Source: Coniella vitis
Taxonomy: Eukaryota; Ascomycota; Sordariomycetes; Diaporthales; Schizoparmaceae
Length of the DNA: 64,000 nucleotides
Assembly (NCBI GenBank): GCA_011317545.1
Contig: WUJK01000012.1
Location: 1,377,001-1,441,000 of the forward strand
Reading direction: 5' to 3'
Shown: positions 1-11,525 of the stretch, in pieces
Layout of the letters: each line of letters starts with the position of its first letter
Numbering within the stretch: the stretch's first letter is position 1
Notes under the pieces: generated by a model
The model's input: only the letters and a program-made list of their open reading frames with translations
Told to the model about the DNA's origin: nothing
Databases searched by the model: none
Translations under genes and position numbers: made by a program

Positions 1-393
1 TCTAGCGGTATAAAGTAGCCGGATTTAACTAAGTTAATATACCTAGAGGGCGCTATTAATAGCGTATTACGTATATAGCTTATTAGTATAGAAATACCGT
101 TAATATATAATAACTAAGTAAAGAAAGCGTTCTATATCTCGGCTAAGCTAGAAAGCTATATCGCTATCTAAGATAATAGTTATACTTCGCCCTTAAGCTA
201 TTTATCCGGAGCTACGGTATAGCGCTTTAGGATAATCTAGCGAGCGGGAGGAAACGGATAGAAACCGTAAAACCCTTATATAGATCCCGATAGGGATACG
301 GCTATAACTAGTATTAACGCTTTATAAGCTAATAAGTAGCGTGTAAGGTAGGTTAACTAGGCGGAGATTAGGCGTAGGAAAGAGTAGGGACTC

Positions 394-435
394 TATTATA
401 GGTACGGACGTTCGAACTATAGAATCGCTCGTTAC
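394..435 (+). pseudogene. Erased gag CCHC zinc knuckle
   Basis: The codons at 394, 403, 418 and 433 are all TAT or TAC (Tyr), and their spacing is exactly that of CX2CX4HX4C. Cys TGT/TGC and His CAC/CAT codons become Tyr codons by the C-to-T and G-to-A changes RIP makes, so this is best read as a gag zinc knuckle with all four metal ligands lost. Confidence 0.7.
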
Positions 436-1430
436 CTCTTCTTACCCGCGTACCCGCCTACTAGCTTAGGAGCTATACGGGAGACGGATATTAATATCGC
501 CGATACTAACCTTATTAACCTTAACGATACTACCGAGGAATAGGAGGAAAACTAGCTGCTCCTATATAGAGTCGTATATAAGAGCTTATAGATCTCGACT
601 TTAGCTTATAAGAAGTAAAGCGTTAGATAAATAGGAACTATTTTATAGTAAACCTATTCTATAATTTAACTCTATTTATCCTAGTATTTATTAATTCTAG
701 CTATAACTGCTATTCTACTATAAGTAAGACGCTTATATATAAGCTAAGACTTCCGCGTATATCTATCCCGCCTAGGACCCTTTATTAATCGTTAAGGGAG
801 AGAATATCGTATAAGTAGCCCGTTATCTACTATATAACCTACCTTAATATAGACCTAGACGGGTATTTATATCGTATTTAGGCCTATATAATCCCCCGCC
901 TTTAGTACGACCTCGTTTTAGGAAAACCTTAAGCAGAAAGAGAGAGGGTAATATATATAGCTTATAAGCACCGCCTAAGCATCGGATAAGCAGGAGGACT
1001 AGAGGTTTAGGAATAAGGATACGGCCCTAAGAACTTTAACTATATATCTATTAATACCCTTACTATCTAGAGCGAAGTTCGGTATATAAAACGCTTAAGT
1101 ACCGCTTAGGTAACGTTTTTTAGTATTATAATAGCCGATATTACTAAGGCCTTATTACCGAAAGTAGAATCCTCGGTTAACGAGAAACTCCCCCTAGAGT
1201 ATTACGAGTTCCGGAACCTTTTTAATAAGGATATAGCTTCCGCGCTACCGCCGTATAGAGAGGGAGCGGACTACGAGATTCGGCTATATAAGAAGGCGGA
1301 TAGGTCTACTATAAACGCCCTATAGGGCTCGTTATATAGGATATCTAGAGAAGAACTTATCGTACTAAGGAAGACTCTTACCGAGCTACTCGATATAGGC
1401 TATATTAGAGCTAGTAGCTCCTTAGTAGGA

Positions 1431-2590
1431 GTTCCCGTAATCTTTATTAAGAAACCAGAGGGTAGCCTCCGTTTTTACGTAGATTACCGTACGCTTAACG
1501 CTATTTCGGAAGCCGACCGCTACCCGCTCCCCCTTATTAAAGAAACCCTATCTAATATTATAAACGCTAAATATTTTACTAAGCTCGATATACGAGCAGC
1601 GTTTTATAAGCTTCGTATTAAGGAAGGAGACGAGTAGAAGACCGCTTTTCGTACGAGGTACGGCCTCTTCGAGTAGCTAGTAACCCCGTTCGGACTTATA
1701 AGCGCTCCCGCGACGTTCCAGCGCTATATTAACAACGCTCTACGCCCCTACCTAAATATCTTCTATTTAGCTTATATCGATAATATTCTAGTATATACCG
1801 ACGGTACGGCTAAAGATTACCGAGTAAAGGTAAAGCTAGTATTACGCGTTTTCGAAGCAGTAGGTCTAAATCTAGATATCGCTAAATACGAATTCGGCGT
1901 AACCGAAACGAAGTACTTAGATTTTATTATCGAAACGGGGGTAGGGATTTATATAAACCCCGAGAAGGTATACGCTATACGTAATTAGAAGGCTCCGAAG
2001 ATAATTAAGGGAATCCGTAGCTTCCTAGGATTTATAAACTTCTATTATTAGTTTATCGCTAATTATTCCGAAATCGTAGGGCCCTTCCTAGCTTTAACTA
2101 AGAAAAGGGTCCTATTTAGGTTCGGGGAGTAGGAAGAAGCTATATTCGAGTAGCTAAAGCGTCTCTTTATTAACGAGCCCGTACTCGCCTAATAGGATCC
2201 GGATAAGGAGATAATACTAAAAGCGGACTATTCTAGCTATTTATTAGGCGGCTACCTCTCTTAGAGGAACGAGTACGGTATCCTCCGCCCGGTAGTATAC
2301 TATTCGCGCCGCTTAAGCCCCGTAGAGTATAACTACGAGATCTATAATAAGGAACTATTAGCTATTATTAATTACTTAAGAGTATAGGATACGGAGCTTA
2401 GGGGTATTATACTATTATTTATAATTTACTCGGATTATAAAAACCTCGAATATTTTATAATATTACGGCGTTTTACCGAGAGGTAGGTCCGCTAGTCCGA
2501 GACGATAGCCCGTTTTCGATACTACTTAGTCTACCGCGCGGGAGTAGCTAGTAAGCGTCTAAACGCCCTCTTAAGGAGGGAGCAGGATAT
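1431..2590 (+). pseudogene. Gypsy reverse transcriptase and RNase H remnant
   Basis: The frame contains FYVDYRTLN (about 1,471-1,500), KYFTKLDIRAAF, and the catalytic box read as YIDNILVY near 1,777-1,800, where the family has YIDDILVY: the second catalytic Asp is now Asn. It continues through an RNase H segment with LKADYSSYLLGG and YSRRLSPVEYNYEIYNKELLAI. Several in-frame TAG codons replace conserved Trp. The family assignment to Ty3/Gypsy is firm from the motifs; the inactivating changes are all of RIP type. Confidence 0.88.
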
Positions 2591-3119
2591 ACTATATAAT
2601 ATATTTAATAAACGCCTCGCCGGTAGGCAAATCCAGCTTTTATTATCGATAGAGATAAGCTAAGTTATAGTATATAATAAGCTATTACTAATAGGTAGTA
2701 AGGTTTTTACGTAAGAGGAGCTCTAACGCTTATAAGATAACGCTACCTTATATAATAAGGTATATTCCTAGCTTATAGGCGTAGTCCGTAGGGGTAAACG
2801 CTCTTTTCCCCCTTACCTACGGATATCCGAAGGTAAGCTTATTAAGGTATTTATAGCGGAGTACTTAATCGATAAAAAAGGACTACTTAGGTTCTATAAA
2901 TAGCTCTAATTACTCGATTAGGAACCCCTATATACTAAACTAATATAAAGTATTTATAATTCTACCTTATCTAGCTACTTAGGAAGGGATATTATTATTA
3001 CGATAATAATAAGGGGCTACTTCTAGCTAGGTATATACCGTAGTATTCGGCGGTTTATACGAAATTACGATATCTATAAACGTAAGACGGTATAGAGATA
3101 CTAGAGGAAGGGCCTTCTT

Positions 3120-3950
3120 AAGCCCCTATTAGTACCTAAGCGAGTATAGAGCGAATTATCCGTAGACTTTATAATTAACCTCCCTTATAAGGATAATATA
3201 AAAGAGGCTTATTTAATAATAATTATAGACCGATTAACGAAAGCTATTATACTCGAAGCTATATATAATATAAGCGCGGAAGTATATATAGAGCAGTTCT
3301 AATATTATTACTAGCGGTTCTATAGTTTCCCTAAGGTAATAGTTAGTAATTAAGGCTCGAACTAAGTAGGAGGGTTTTAGCGCCGATTATACGAGCTTAT
3401 AAAGATAGAGTAGCGCTTAAGCACCGCTTTCTACCTATAAACGGATAGAGCTATAGAAAGGGTAAACTAAAAGGTTATAAACTACCTCCGAGCGTTCGTT
3501 ATATATATATAATTAGATTAGCCGATACTCCTACCTAGCGCTTAACTAGCTATTAATAATAGGGATACTAGTATAATTAGCCTTAGCCTATTTTTTATCC
3601 TATACGGCTATTATATAGATCTAATCGAATAAGTAGAGCGTAATACGTTACTAGCGCGAGCGCTTAGAGTTTAGGCCGAGAACTTCGTCTAACAGCTTAA
3701 AGACGTAACTACTTTCGCTTAAGCCGTAATAATAGTCGCGTAGTAACGAATAGAAGAATCTATAAATAAGTTATAAGTAGTTATAGAGCGGCTTATTAAG
3801 GGTAATAAGGTTTAGCTCTCCCTACGAAATATTACTATCGATTACCCTTTAAAGAAGTTAGCCTAATTATACGATAAGTATACTATAATATATATCGTTA
3901 GCCCTTATATAGTAGAATTAAATATCCCGCCGGGTATTTACCCTTATTTC
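3120..3950 (+). pseudogene. Gypsy integrase remnant
   Basis: Readable integrase core with SVDFIINLP followed by IDRLTKAIILEA. Next comes a VSNxGSN segment where the family has an Asp (D to N change), and then an ERVN segment carrying the catalytic Glu. The order fits the D-D-E catalytic triad of retroviral-type integrases, with at least the second Asp lost. Stops at TAG/TAA interrupt the frame throughout. Confidence 0.8.
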
Positions 3951-4129
3951 TATATAGATCTCCTAATTCGAGCTATATAAAACCCGCTCCCGTTATAGGT
4001 ATAGAGGGAATACCGGCCTAACCCTATCGTAGTTAAAGAGGGAAAGGAACCCGAGTATTAGGTGGAAAGTATTATTAGAGTATATAATAAGCCGCGTAAA
4101 GGCCGCACGAAAACGGACGAAACGCTATA

Positions 4130-4235
4130 ATACAAAGTCCTAGTTAAGTAGATCGGATAGGACTAACTAGACTAATAGCCGTTATCCGAATTTAAAGATA
4201 TAATTACTCTTAAGGAGTTCGAGTAATACTATAGC
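4130..4235 (+). pseudogene. Chromodomain-like C-terminus of Gypsy pol
   Basis: Near 4,132-4,200 the frame reads YKVLVK-stop-IG and later PLSEFKD, with TAG codons where chromodomains carry Trp. This resembles the VLVKWxGY...W.P strand of chromovirus integrase tails. The assignment is inference from a short degraded stretch. Confidence 0.55.
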
Positions 4236-4342
4236 AGCGTTATAAATTACGATAGCCTAAAATCGTAGAAAAGAAGAGCGGGGAAATTAAGTACTATAGA
4301 TAAAAAGAAAATTATATATAAAACGCGCGCTAACGCAGCTAT

Positions 4343-5380
4343 TTACTTATCCTCGCTTACCTCCTCCTTACTATTAGAATTACTCTCCTTAATTTTACTA
4401 AAATAAGGGTCGTTATTAATACCGTACTTCGTTTTAGTACTAACTAAGCCCTTACCCTTACTACCCCCCTTTATAAGCTTCGCTAGTAGGTCGGTAATAT
4501 CCTCTAACGCTACCGCTTAGTAGCGTACGAGCTTACGGCTACGGCGCTAGTATAAAGTTAGCAGGATATAAGTAGGGAAGGAGCAGTAGGTATATACGCT
4601 ACGGGTACGCTTATTATTTAATAACCGGACCTCGTTACGGCTAGCCTAAATCTTACCTAACTTAGGTAGGTAGTCGCGGGTACGGCGTATAGCGAGAGCG
4701 GCGAGGGCCTAGGGGCGGAGAGTACCTAAAGTATATAAATATAGGAAGGCGCGAGTAGGGAAGGAATAGTATATATTAGGGTCGGAAGTATTATAGGCAA
4801 GGGAATAGTTAACTATAGTAATAATAGCAGTATATATCTTATTAGTCTAATAAAGGGGGGTATAAGAATAGCCGGAGTTCTTACCCTTCTTATTCGTCCT
4901 ATAGGGGAAATAATAGGCGCCGGCTATAATAGTTAGTAAGCTACGAAGAAGTAGGGGAAGTACTATTTACTAATACCGTATAAATAGAGGGAAAGGGGGT
5001 TCTTAAAAGCCCTTATAATATAGGGTAGGTATTACTCGTCCTTAATACCCTCGGGGAGGGTAATATAAGGTTAGAGCTATAGGTTAGTAGTAATAATGCT
5101 CTAAATAAGCTTATTAATAGCCTTATCGAGCTAGGCGGTAATAGGGGCGAGGATAATAGCGGTAGGAGTAGTAGCGGGCGTAGTAAAAGTAGCTATAGCT
5201 ATAGCTATAAGTACTACCGCTATAGGAGTAGCTATAGAGCCTATAGTAACGGCGGGGGCGGCGGTAATAGGTACAGCAGTAGGAGCCGTACTAGCTTACT
5301 TAGAGCGAGTAGTAATATTTATACTACTAATAGAGCTAAGTATAAGCAGAGGACGAATAAGGAAGGCGCGATACTTACCT
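4343..5380 (-). pseudogene. Opposite-strand RIP-destroyed reading frame(s), unknown family
   Basis: Reading the minus strand, 4,966 to 4,343 is a single 208-codon frame ending in TAA, interrupted only by TAG/TAA codons that RIP could have made from Gln or Trp. It begins at ATA, a possible former ATG, followed by a Leu-rich start, and has a Lys/Ser/Glu-rich tail ending KEEVSEDK. A second frame upstream, about 5,380-4,960, is also readable: Ala/Thr-rich, then a stretch with ITLPEGIKDE. I do not recognise either. They lie between the Gypsy pol 3' end and a G-rich tract at 5,760, so they may belong to that element or to a separate insertion. Confidence 0.5.
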
Positions 5381-5757
5381 TATTATTATAGGGGTTAGTT
5401 TCGTATAATTCGTAAGGGCTTTAGTTTAATTAAGAGGAAGGAATAACCTTTAGAGCAGGGGTTAAGGGGGTATTTATACTTTTTCGAAGCTCTAAAAGTA
5501 AAGATATCGTATCTATAACCGCCTACTAAGTTAAGGGCGTTACTATTATTCTATTAACGAATAATAAGCGGTAGAACTTATAGACTCGCCGAGAGCTAGG
5601 TTAAAGGGAGCTCCGTAGATATAAGACTCCTTTTATACTCGCTAAGTATAAGGATAAGGCTCCTTTAATAGGGTAGGCGGGTATAGCGGTATTATATCGT
5701 TATACTTTTTAGGTAGCTATTATACTATATATAGCTTTATAGGAGGGCGTTCGGCCT

Positions 5758-6000
5758 AAGCGGGGGGGTAATATTATAGGCCTACGGGTAAATGTACGGC
5801 TTCGGTATACTAGGGTACGAAGCCTTAGTTAGTATATTCCCTTCTCGTCTAGAGACTAGTATTATATAAGCGCTAAACAAGAGCATCTCCCGAGCAGCTT
5901 ATAAGCCGTATAAAAGACTATCGATAAGAGAACCCGTATCGACGGTAAACCTATGGAAAACTCTATCTATAGGTGGATCCTAAACGTAAGAGCTACTTAA
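5758..6000 (+). repeat. Possible Gypsy polypurine tract and 3' LTR start
   Basis: A GCGGGGGGGTAATATTATAG stretch at about 5,762-5,781 looks like a polypurine tract followed by an LTR start (ancestral TG read as TA). The following 200 bases keep more CA/TG than the rest of the island. No matching 5' LTR is in the window, so the call is tentative. Confidence 0.35.
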
Positions 6001-6149
6001 GAGCAGCTCTCGCGCCGCTATATAGATACTATTCTTACTTCTCTCCTTAAGTTAGTTAATAATAGAAATTAGGATCGAAACTGCGAACGCTCTCTCGATA
6101 CCCGTTTATACTATAAAAGCTAATCTAATAAGCCCGCGGAGTTAAAATA

Positions 6150-9100
6150 AACGGTATATAAAGACTAAATTATAAATACTATATAAAAGTATTCCTAACT
6201 TATATTATATACCGAGGACCGTCTAAGAATACTAGCCTTAGGCCCTTTTAAAGGGTTTACTAAGATATATTTACGTTTTACCCGGGTATAGGAGGGGCTA
6301 AGTATATAATAATATTTAAGGATAAGTTCTTAGGTAAATTCTTTATCTCTATAACTATAGATAAGATAGGACTAATAATCTTTAACTTAGTTTATAACTT
6401 CGTTACCTAAGTATACTAATAGTTTTAGCTTAATATATATAAAATCCGCTAAAACGGTAAAGCCGCCGTTCTATATATAAACTATAGTATAGCCTATATA
6501 CGATAATACTAGGAGGTAGGAATCGAGCTTAAAATAATCCCTTTACGTATAAAAGAGCTTAACGGTATAACCGAGAAAGTAAAGCGCGAATTAATTAAGA
6601 AATAATTAGTAATACTATTATCTATAAACTTATTATCTTATCTATAGCCCGAAGCGATAAAAATAATAGCCTATTTATATAATATTAGCCTAACGGTAAT
6701 AAAATATTAATAATCCCTAAATAATCTACTTAAGGGATAATTCTATCGGAATATACCGATAACGCTATTAGATAAGGACCTTTACCCTAACTAAAGCTAT
6801 ATTTATACCTATAGCTATTATACCTATATACTTAGAGTAAAGAGAGAAATAGGAAACTTTAGGAAAGAGATAAAAACAACGGAATATATATATATTAGAT
6901 ATCTTATAAGCTATATCGCCTTAAATATCTTTAGAGTATAAATACCCTTTATAGATATAATACGTATAATAAGGAATATTTAGTTTAATAAGATAATCTT
7001 CTATAACCCGTTAAAGGAGAGGCTTAGATAGCCCCTTCTTAACTATTAGTTCGAGAAAATACTATTATAGGAAATAAGATTAGAGGAGATTTTAAATACT
7101 TTATACGTTTAAGTAAATATAGGAGAATATTATACCTTCCCGTCTTAAATAACCGACTTAAACCTATATATAATATACGCTAATATTAATCCGCCCTTAA
7201 AACTAGGGGGTAAATAGCCTTATATAAATAGTTTAAAAGGTATTCCGGATTAGATTATAAAGGATATACCTATACCTAAGTTAAGTATAGAGAACTTATA
7301 ACTCTCTAATCGCTATTAAAGCTTAAACGATTATATTTAGTTATAATAAAGTAACGCTTTTATATATATACGAACTTAAATAGACCCTATTAATAGTAAT
7401 ACTAAGGTAGATAAAAACCCTACTAGCTTTATAGCTAGAGAAGATAAATAATCTATAGATATAAACCCTATTAGCAATATATAACTCGCTAAGGTAAATA
7501 AATTACCCCTTAAAGTCGAAGAACTATTAGAGCGTTAATTATTAATATATAATAAGGACTACTAATCTAAGCCTTAACTATAATAACTATTACTTATAAA
7601 CGGCCGAGATAATCTAATTAATTAGAGATATTTAATTACTAGAACCGAGGAGGATATATAATAGGATATTCCGCCCTTTTTACGGAGATCTAATAGATAG
7701 AGAGTATTAATATAAAGGGTACTTAAATAAACGCCTATTCGTAAGTATAAAAGAAAGAACTCCGAGCTACTTAAGCTATTTATCCGAAGGCTATTCGCCT
7801 TTATAAGCGTATTTTACCCGTTTAGGCGATAATAGGCTTATCTAGCTACCGTACTAGTAGATATATAGCCGGAACTAAATATAAGATATACTATATTATA
7901 CGCTATATTTATAATAGCGGTTAACGCTAATAATACGCTTAGTTAGATATAGGATAAAATTACTAAGTTTATATTATATCTCTAATATATTAATAACCTG
8001 CTTAAAGAACTATTAAACTAAGTATAAGCTTAAAAATTACCTTTCCGCGATTAATAGTTTAAAGCTATAAGAAAGGAGATATACTAATTAACGATTATAT
8101 ATATATAGGAGAAAGTCGATAAAGTAAAAGTATATAATAAGCTATTACCGCTTAAGTAGGTATTTCGCTATAAAATAGATACTAATAGTATCCTATCCTT
8201 ATTTAAAGTATAGATTTATATAAGAGGAGATCTATAAGATACTAATATCTTCGATATTTATACCGTAATACTTATAATATACGCTTTTCGTATACTTATA
8301 GCTATTATAGCTTAAAAGGACCTAAAGGTAGATTAAATAAATATAACCGAAGTATTCCTTAACGCTAATAAAGAAGGATAAGAGGAAGTATATATTAAAC
8401 TATTAGACGGATTTAAAGTTATCGATAAAATTACTAAATTAAAAAAAGTACTCTATAATTTATACGATTCGCTCCTTATATAATATAAAGACCTTTATAA
8501 TACCCTTAGAGAATTTAAGCTTAAGCCGTTATTTAAAGAATTATATATATTTAAAAGTAAAGATAATAAGATTACTCTATTATTTTATATAGATAATATC
8601 TTAATATTTTATCTATAGTCGGCTAAGGTAGAAATAATAAGGATTAAAAAGGGTATTACCGAGGCGTATAATATCGTTAACTAAGGATTAGCCGAATAAT
8701 TCCTAGGTATCCGAATAATATATAACCGAAGCAAAATAACTATTCGCCTTCTTTATAATACCTATATCGAAAAGGTAGCTAAAAAGTTCGGTTTAACGGA
8801 TATACTAATATTTCTACCCTATTTATTAATCTCGCCCTTCGCTAAACTTAAAAAAAATATAGGTAAGGCTATAAAGGAAGAGGTAAAGTTATATTAAGAA
8901 AAGATCGGTTTTATCCTTTATATAGCTATTATACTACGCCTAAATATAATATTCGTATACTTATTCCTTTCTCGTTTCCTTATAAACCTAAGTTAAGCGT
9001 ATTATAAGGCTACCGATTAGGTAATTAAATACCTTTATAAAACTAGATTCCTAGGTATTTAATATAATAGTATAGCTCCTAAAGTATAAGTATTATATAT

Positions 9101-9570
9101 ATCGGGAGATTCGTCCTTTATAGATAATATAGAGGACCGAAAGTCTATATTTAGATATATATTTATATTATTCGGGGGTATAATCGCTTAGAAATTAGGT
9201 AAATAGTTTATAATCGCTATATCTACTATAAAAGCAGAGCTTAATACCCTATCTTTAATAATAAAGGAAATAATAGCATTTAAATAACTACTTCGAGATA
9301 TCTCTATAAACCTTAGGGAGATATAGAATATCTATTATAATAACTAGTAAACGATATAACTAATAATAGCTAAACGTAAGAAAATTAGTATAAAGCTTAG
9401 GTATATTAATATTAGTTAACTATAGCTTAAATAGGAGTATTAAAAAGGTATATTTAAAGTTATATATTTACCTATAAAATAGATACTAGCCGATAGTTTA
9501 ACTAAACCGCTAGATTAAGCCTAATTTAAGTATTTTAAAGCTCTCTTAAATCTTTAAGATTTAACTATAA
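6150..9570 (+). mobile_element. RIP-destroyed Ty1/Copia retrotransposon, probably 5'-truncated
   Basis: One long + frame can be followed with TAA/TAG read as Gln/Trp. It has an integrase-like region (about 6,310-6,650), an RT beginning FRYKIDTNS near 8,167 with the catalytic box as YIDNILIFY (about 8,587-8,615; Asp to Asn), and an RNase H region with ISGDSSF (about 9,100), IKAELNTL (about 9,233) and a terminal LADSLTKPL (about 9,487-9,515). Integrase before RT is the Copia order. No gag zinc knuckle or 5' LTR is seen upstream, so the 5' end may have been cut off, perhaps by the neighbouring Gypsy insertion. Confidence 0.82.
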
Positions 9571-9641
9571 TTATTTAAGTATAAAGTAATTATAATATTA
9601 TAATAAAATAATAAGAGGATATACTAAAAAACCCTTTTTTA

Positions 9642-11222
9642 TTAATATAAATACTTAAACTCTATATTTTAGACCTTTAGCTTAAGGAGAATTTTATTAA
9701 GGACCTTCGCTATCTCTAAAGCAGCCTTATTATAAGTAATTCTCTATTCTCGCTAAGTAAAAGCTTTCTTATACGGATCGTAATCGTCTAAACTAGCCTA
9801 TAAAGAAGTATTCTCCTCCCTTAAACGGGTCCTTTCTCCTTATAAATTAATATTCTCCTCTTATAAAATAGTAATTTTATTTATAAACCGGGTCCTCTCT
9901 CGTTTAAAACCGGCTATCCTAGTTTATAAACTCGCCTTCTCCTCCTCTAAAGTAAGATATATAACCTTATAATCCTTAATACTATATATAAGCTTATCTT
10001 TCCGCTTATTTAACTATTATCTAGCCCTTTTACTTATATTAAATAACTCCCTAACCTAATAGAGATCGTTATAAAGACGGTTAATAGCCCCTTTTAGCTC
10101 GGTATAATCGGCGGTAGAAATTATATTATTAAGTAAGCTATTTAAACTATTAAATTATCCCCCTTCTTATAGCTTAAAGGTAGCTTTCTATACCTAAGAA
10201 GTATAACTAGCCTTTATTTCGGTACCGGATACCGCCTTCTTATTATTAAGATTAAGGTTTCCTTTAACGCCTTAAGTAATACGTTTAAAACGGAAGATTC
10301 GGTTTATAAAGGGCTTAAAAACGGGGGGGATAGGTATATAGGTATAATTCTACTTATAATAACGGTTATAATTTAGGGTATTAAAGGTAAAGATATATTT
10401 ACCGTTATTATTACTACTATTATAGCTCTTAATATAGGCGATATAGGGAGTTAAGCGCTTAATTTAGCCCTCCTTAATAATAATAATCGTATATTTATAG
10501 ACGGTTTTAAGGCGGCGAAAAGGGGTAGCGGTAGTAGATAAAGTAGTATTATTAATATTATTATTATTATCGTTATCGTTAGCTAAAGGTTAAGGTTAAG
10601 CTTAAGGAAGGGGTTTCTAAGGGTAAGAGTTAATAGGTTTAAAACTATTAATAACCTATAACTTAGTTCTCTTAGTAGGGGTATAAGGAGATTATCTAAA
10701 TACCCGTTTCCGGGGAGAATTAGTATAGGGAATAGTATTATTATTAGTAAATATATAGATATTATCTATAACTTTAAGATTAGTTAGCCGATTTATATAA
10801 GATAAGCTTAAACGAGAAGACTTATTAAAGGAATAACTAATATAGGACGGATAAGAAGGGTTATTATCGCCGGTATTAGTATTAATACTAGCGTTAAAGT
10901 TAGTACTAGTAATAGCGGTACTAATTAACTAAGCTAAATCGTTAGGTTAACCTATTACTCTATTATCCTTTCTTATTATATTAGTAAACTCTTATAAAGG
11001 GTAGATTCCGTTTATTAGATTATTAAATTCGGAGCTAGGTACCTTTTCGACCTTATTAGGCGCGGAAATAGTATTATAACTAAGAATATCGTTAAAGGAT
11101 AAAAAAGGGCGAATCGGGATATTAGGATCGTTATTTATAGAATAGTTTATACCTATATTACTAGATTTACGGGTTAGAGCGTTAATTAGTATATAATTAG
11201 GTATATTAAATAATAATTATAT
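9642..11222 (-). pseudogene. Opposite-strand RIP-destroyed 527-codon frame with coiled coil, unknown family
   Basis: Read from 11,222 to 9,642 on the minus strand, one frame runs 527 codons with no frameshift. All internal stops (about 20) are TAA or TAG, as RIP makes from CAA/CAG (Gln) or TGG (Trp). It starts at ATA, a possible ATG relic. The N-terminal half is Asn/Ser/Pro-rich and low complexity, and a middle segment has PIPPVFKPFI. The C-terminal 150 residues are a heptad-like coiled coil rich in Glu/Arg/Leu, with three EEN-type repeats. I do not recognise the family. It follows Copia RNase H in opposite orientation, with a purine-rich tract at 11,256-11,275 beyond it. Confidence 0.6.
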
Positions 11223-11525
11223 TTAACTTATAGTTTATAAGTTTAAGTTAATCTAAAGGAGAAAGAGAAGGAATCTTAAACTAGTAAAACGCAACGAATA
11301 TATATTAAAGTATATATTAGGCTGCTACTAGTGCAACTAGCGATATCCTTACTAATTAGGGGGTATATAAAAGTAGTATTTAACCCTAACCCGAAAGCTA
11401 TTATATTAGCTTAATAATAGGCTTTATATAAGCAGAATAATAGCTTCGGTAATACTTAAATATTCGAATAATAGCTCTTTTTTACAGCTAGATATATAGA
11501 AGATATATACTCTTTTAACCTCTCT

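Larger units (their letters stand above)
1..4240 (+). mobile_element. RIP-destroyed Ty3/Gypsy retrotransposon (gag to chromodomain order)
   Basis: Domains read in order on the + strand: a zinc knuckle (394-435), an unclear protease region, reverse transcriptase plus RNase H (about 1,431-2,590), integrase (about 3,120-3,700) and a chromodomain-like C-terminus (about 4,130-4,230). This order, with integrase after RNase H and a C-terminal chromodomain, is that of Ty3/Gypsy chromoviruses. In-frame TAG codons sit where the family has Trp, as expected from TGG to TAG. The 5' end and 5' LTR are not visible and probably lie outside the window. The element cannot be functional. Confidence 0.85.
1..11525. 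repeat. RIP-mutated AT-rich transposon island
   Basis: The whole block is nearly devoid of the dinucleotides CA and TG while TA is in great excess and CG is kept. That is the expected product of repeat-induced point mutation (C to T at CpA on both strands). No open frame of useful length survives; nearly all stop codons are TAA or TAG, because TGA would need a TG. The few CA/TG left are mostly inside GCA/TGC. Two retroelements and two opposite-strand wrecked frames can still be read by treating stops as former Trp/Gln codons. The composition changes abruptly to normal sequence near 11,525. Confidence 0.95.

Noticed and set aside
1..11525. Centromere or telomere-proximal satellite as explanation for the AT-rich block
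   Set aside because: The block is readable as coding retroelements with RIP changes, has no telomere repeats or satellite, and is only 11.5 kb as visible.
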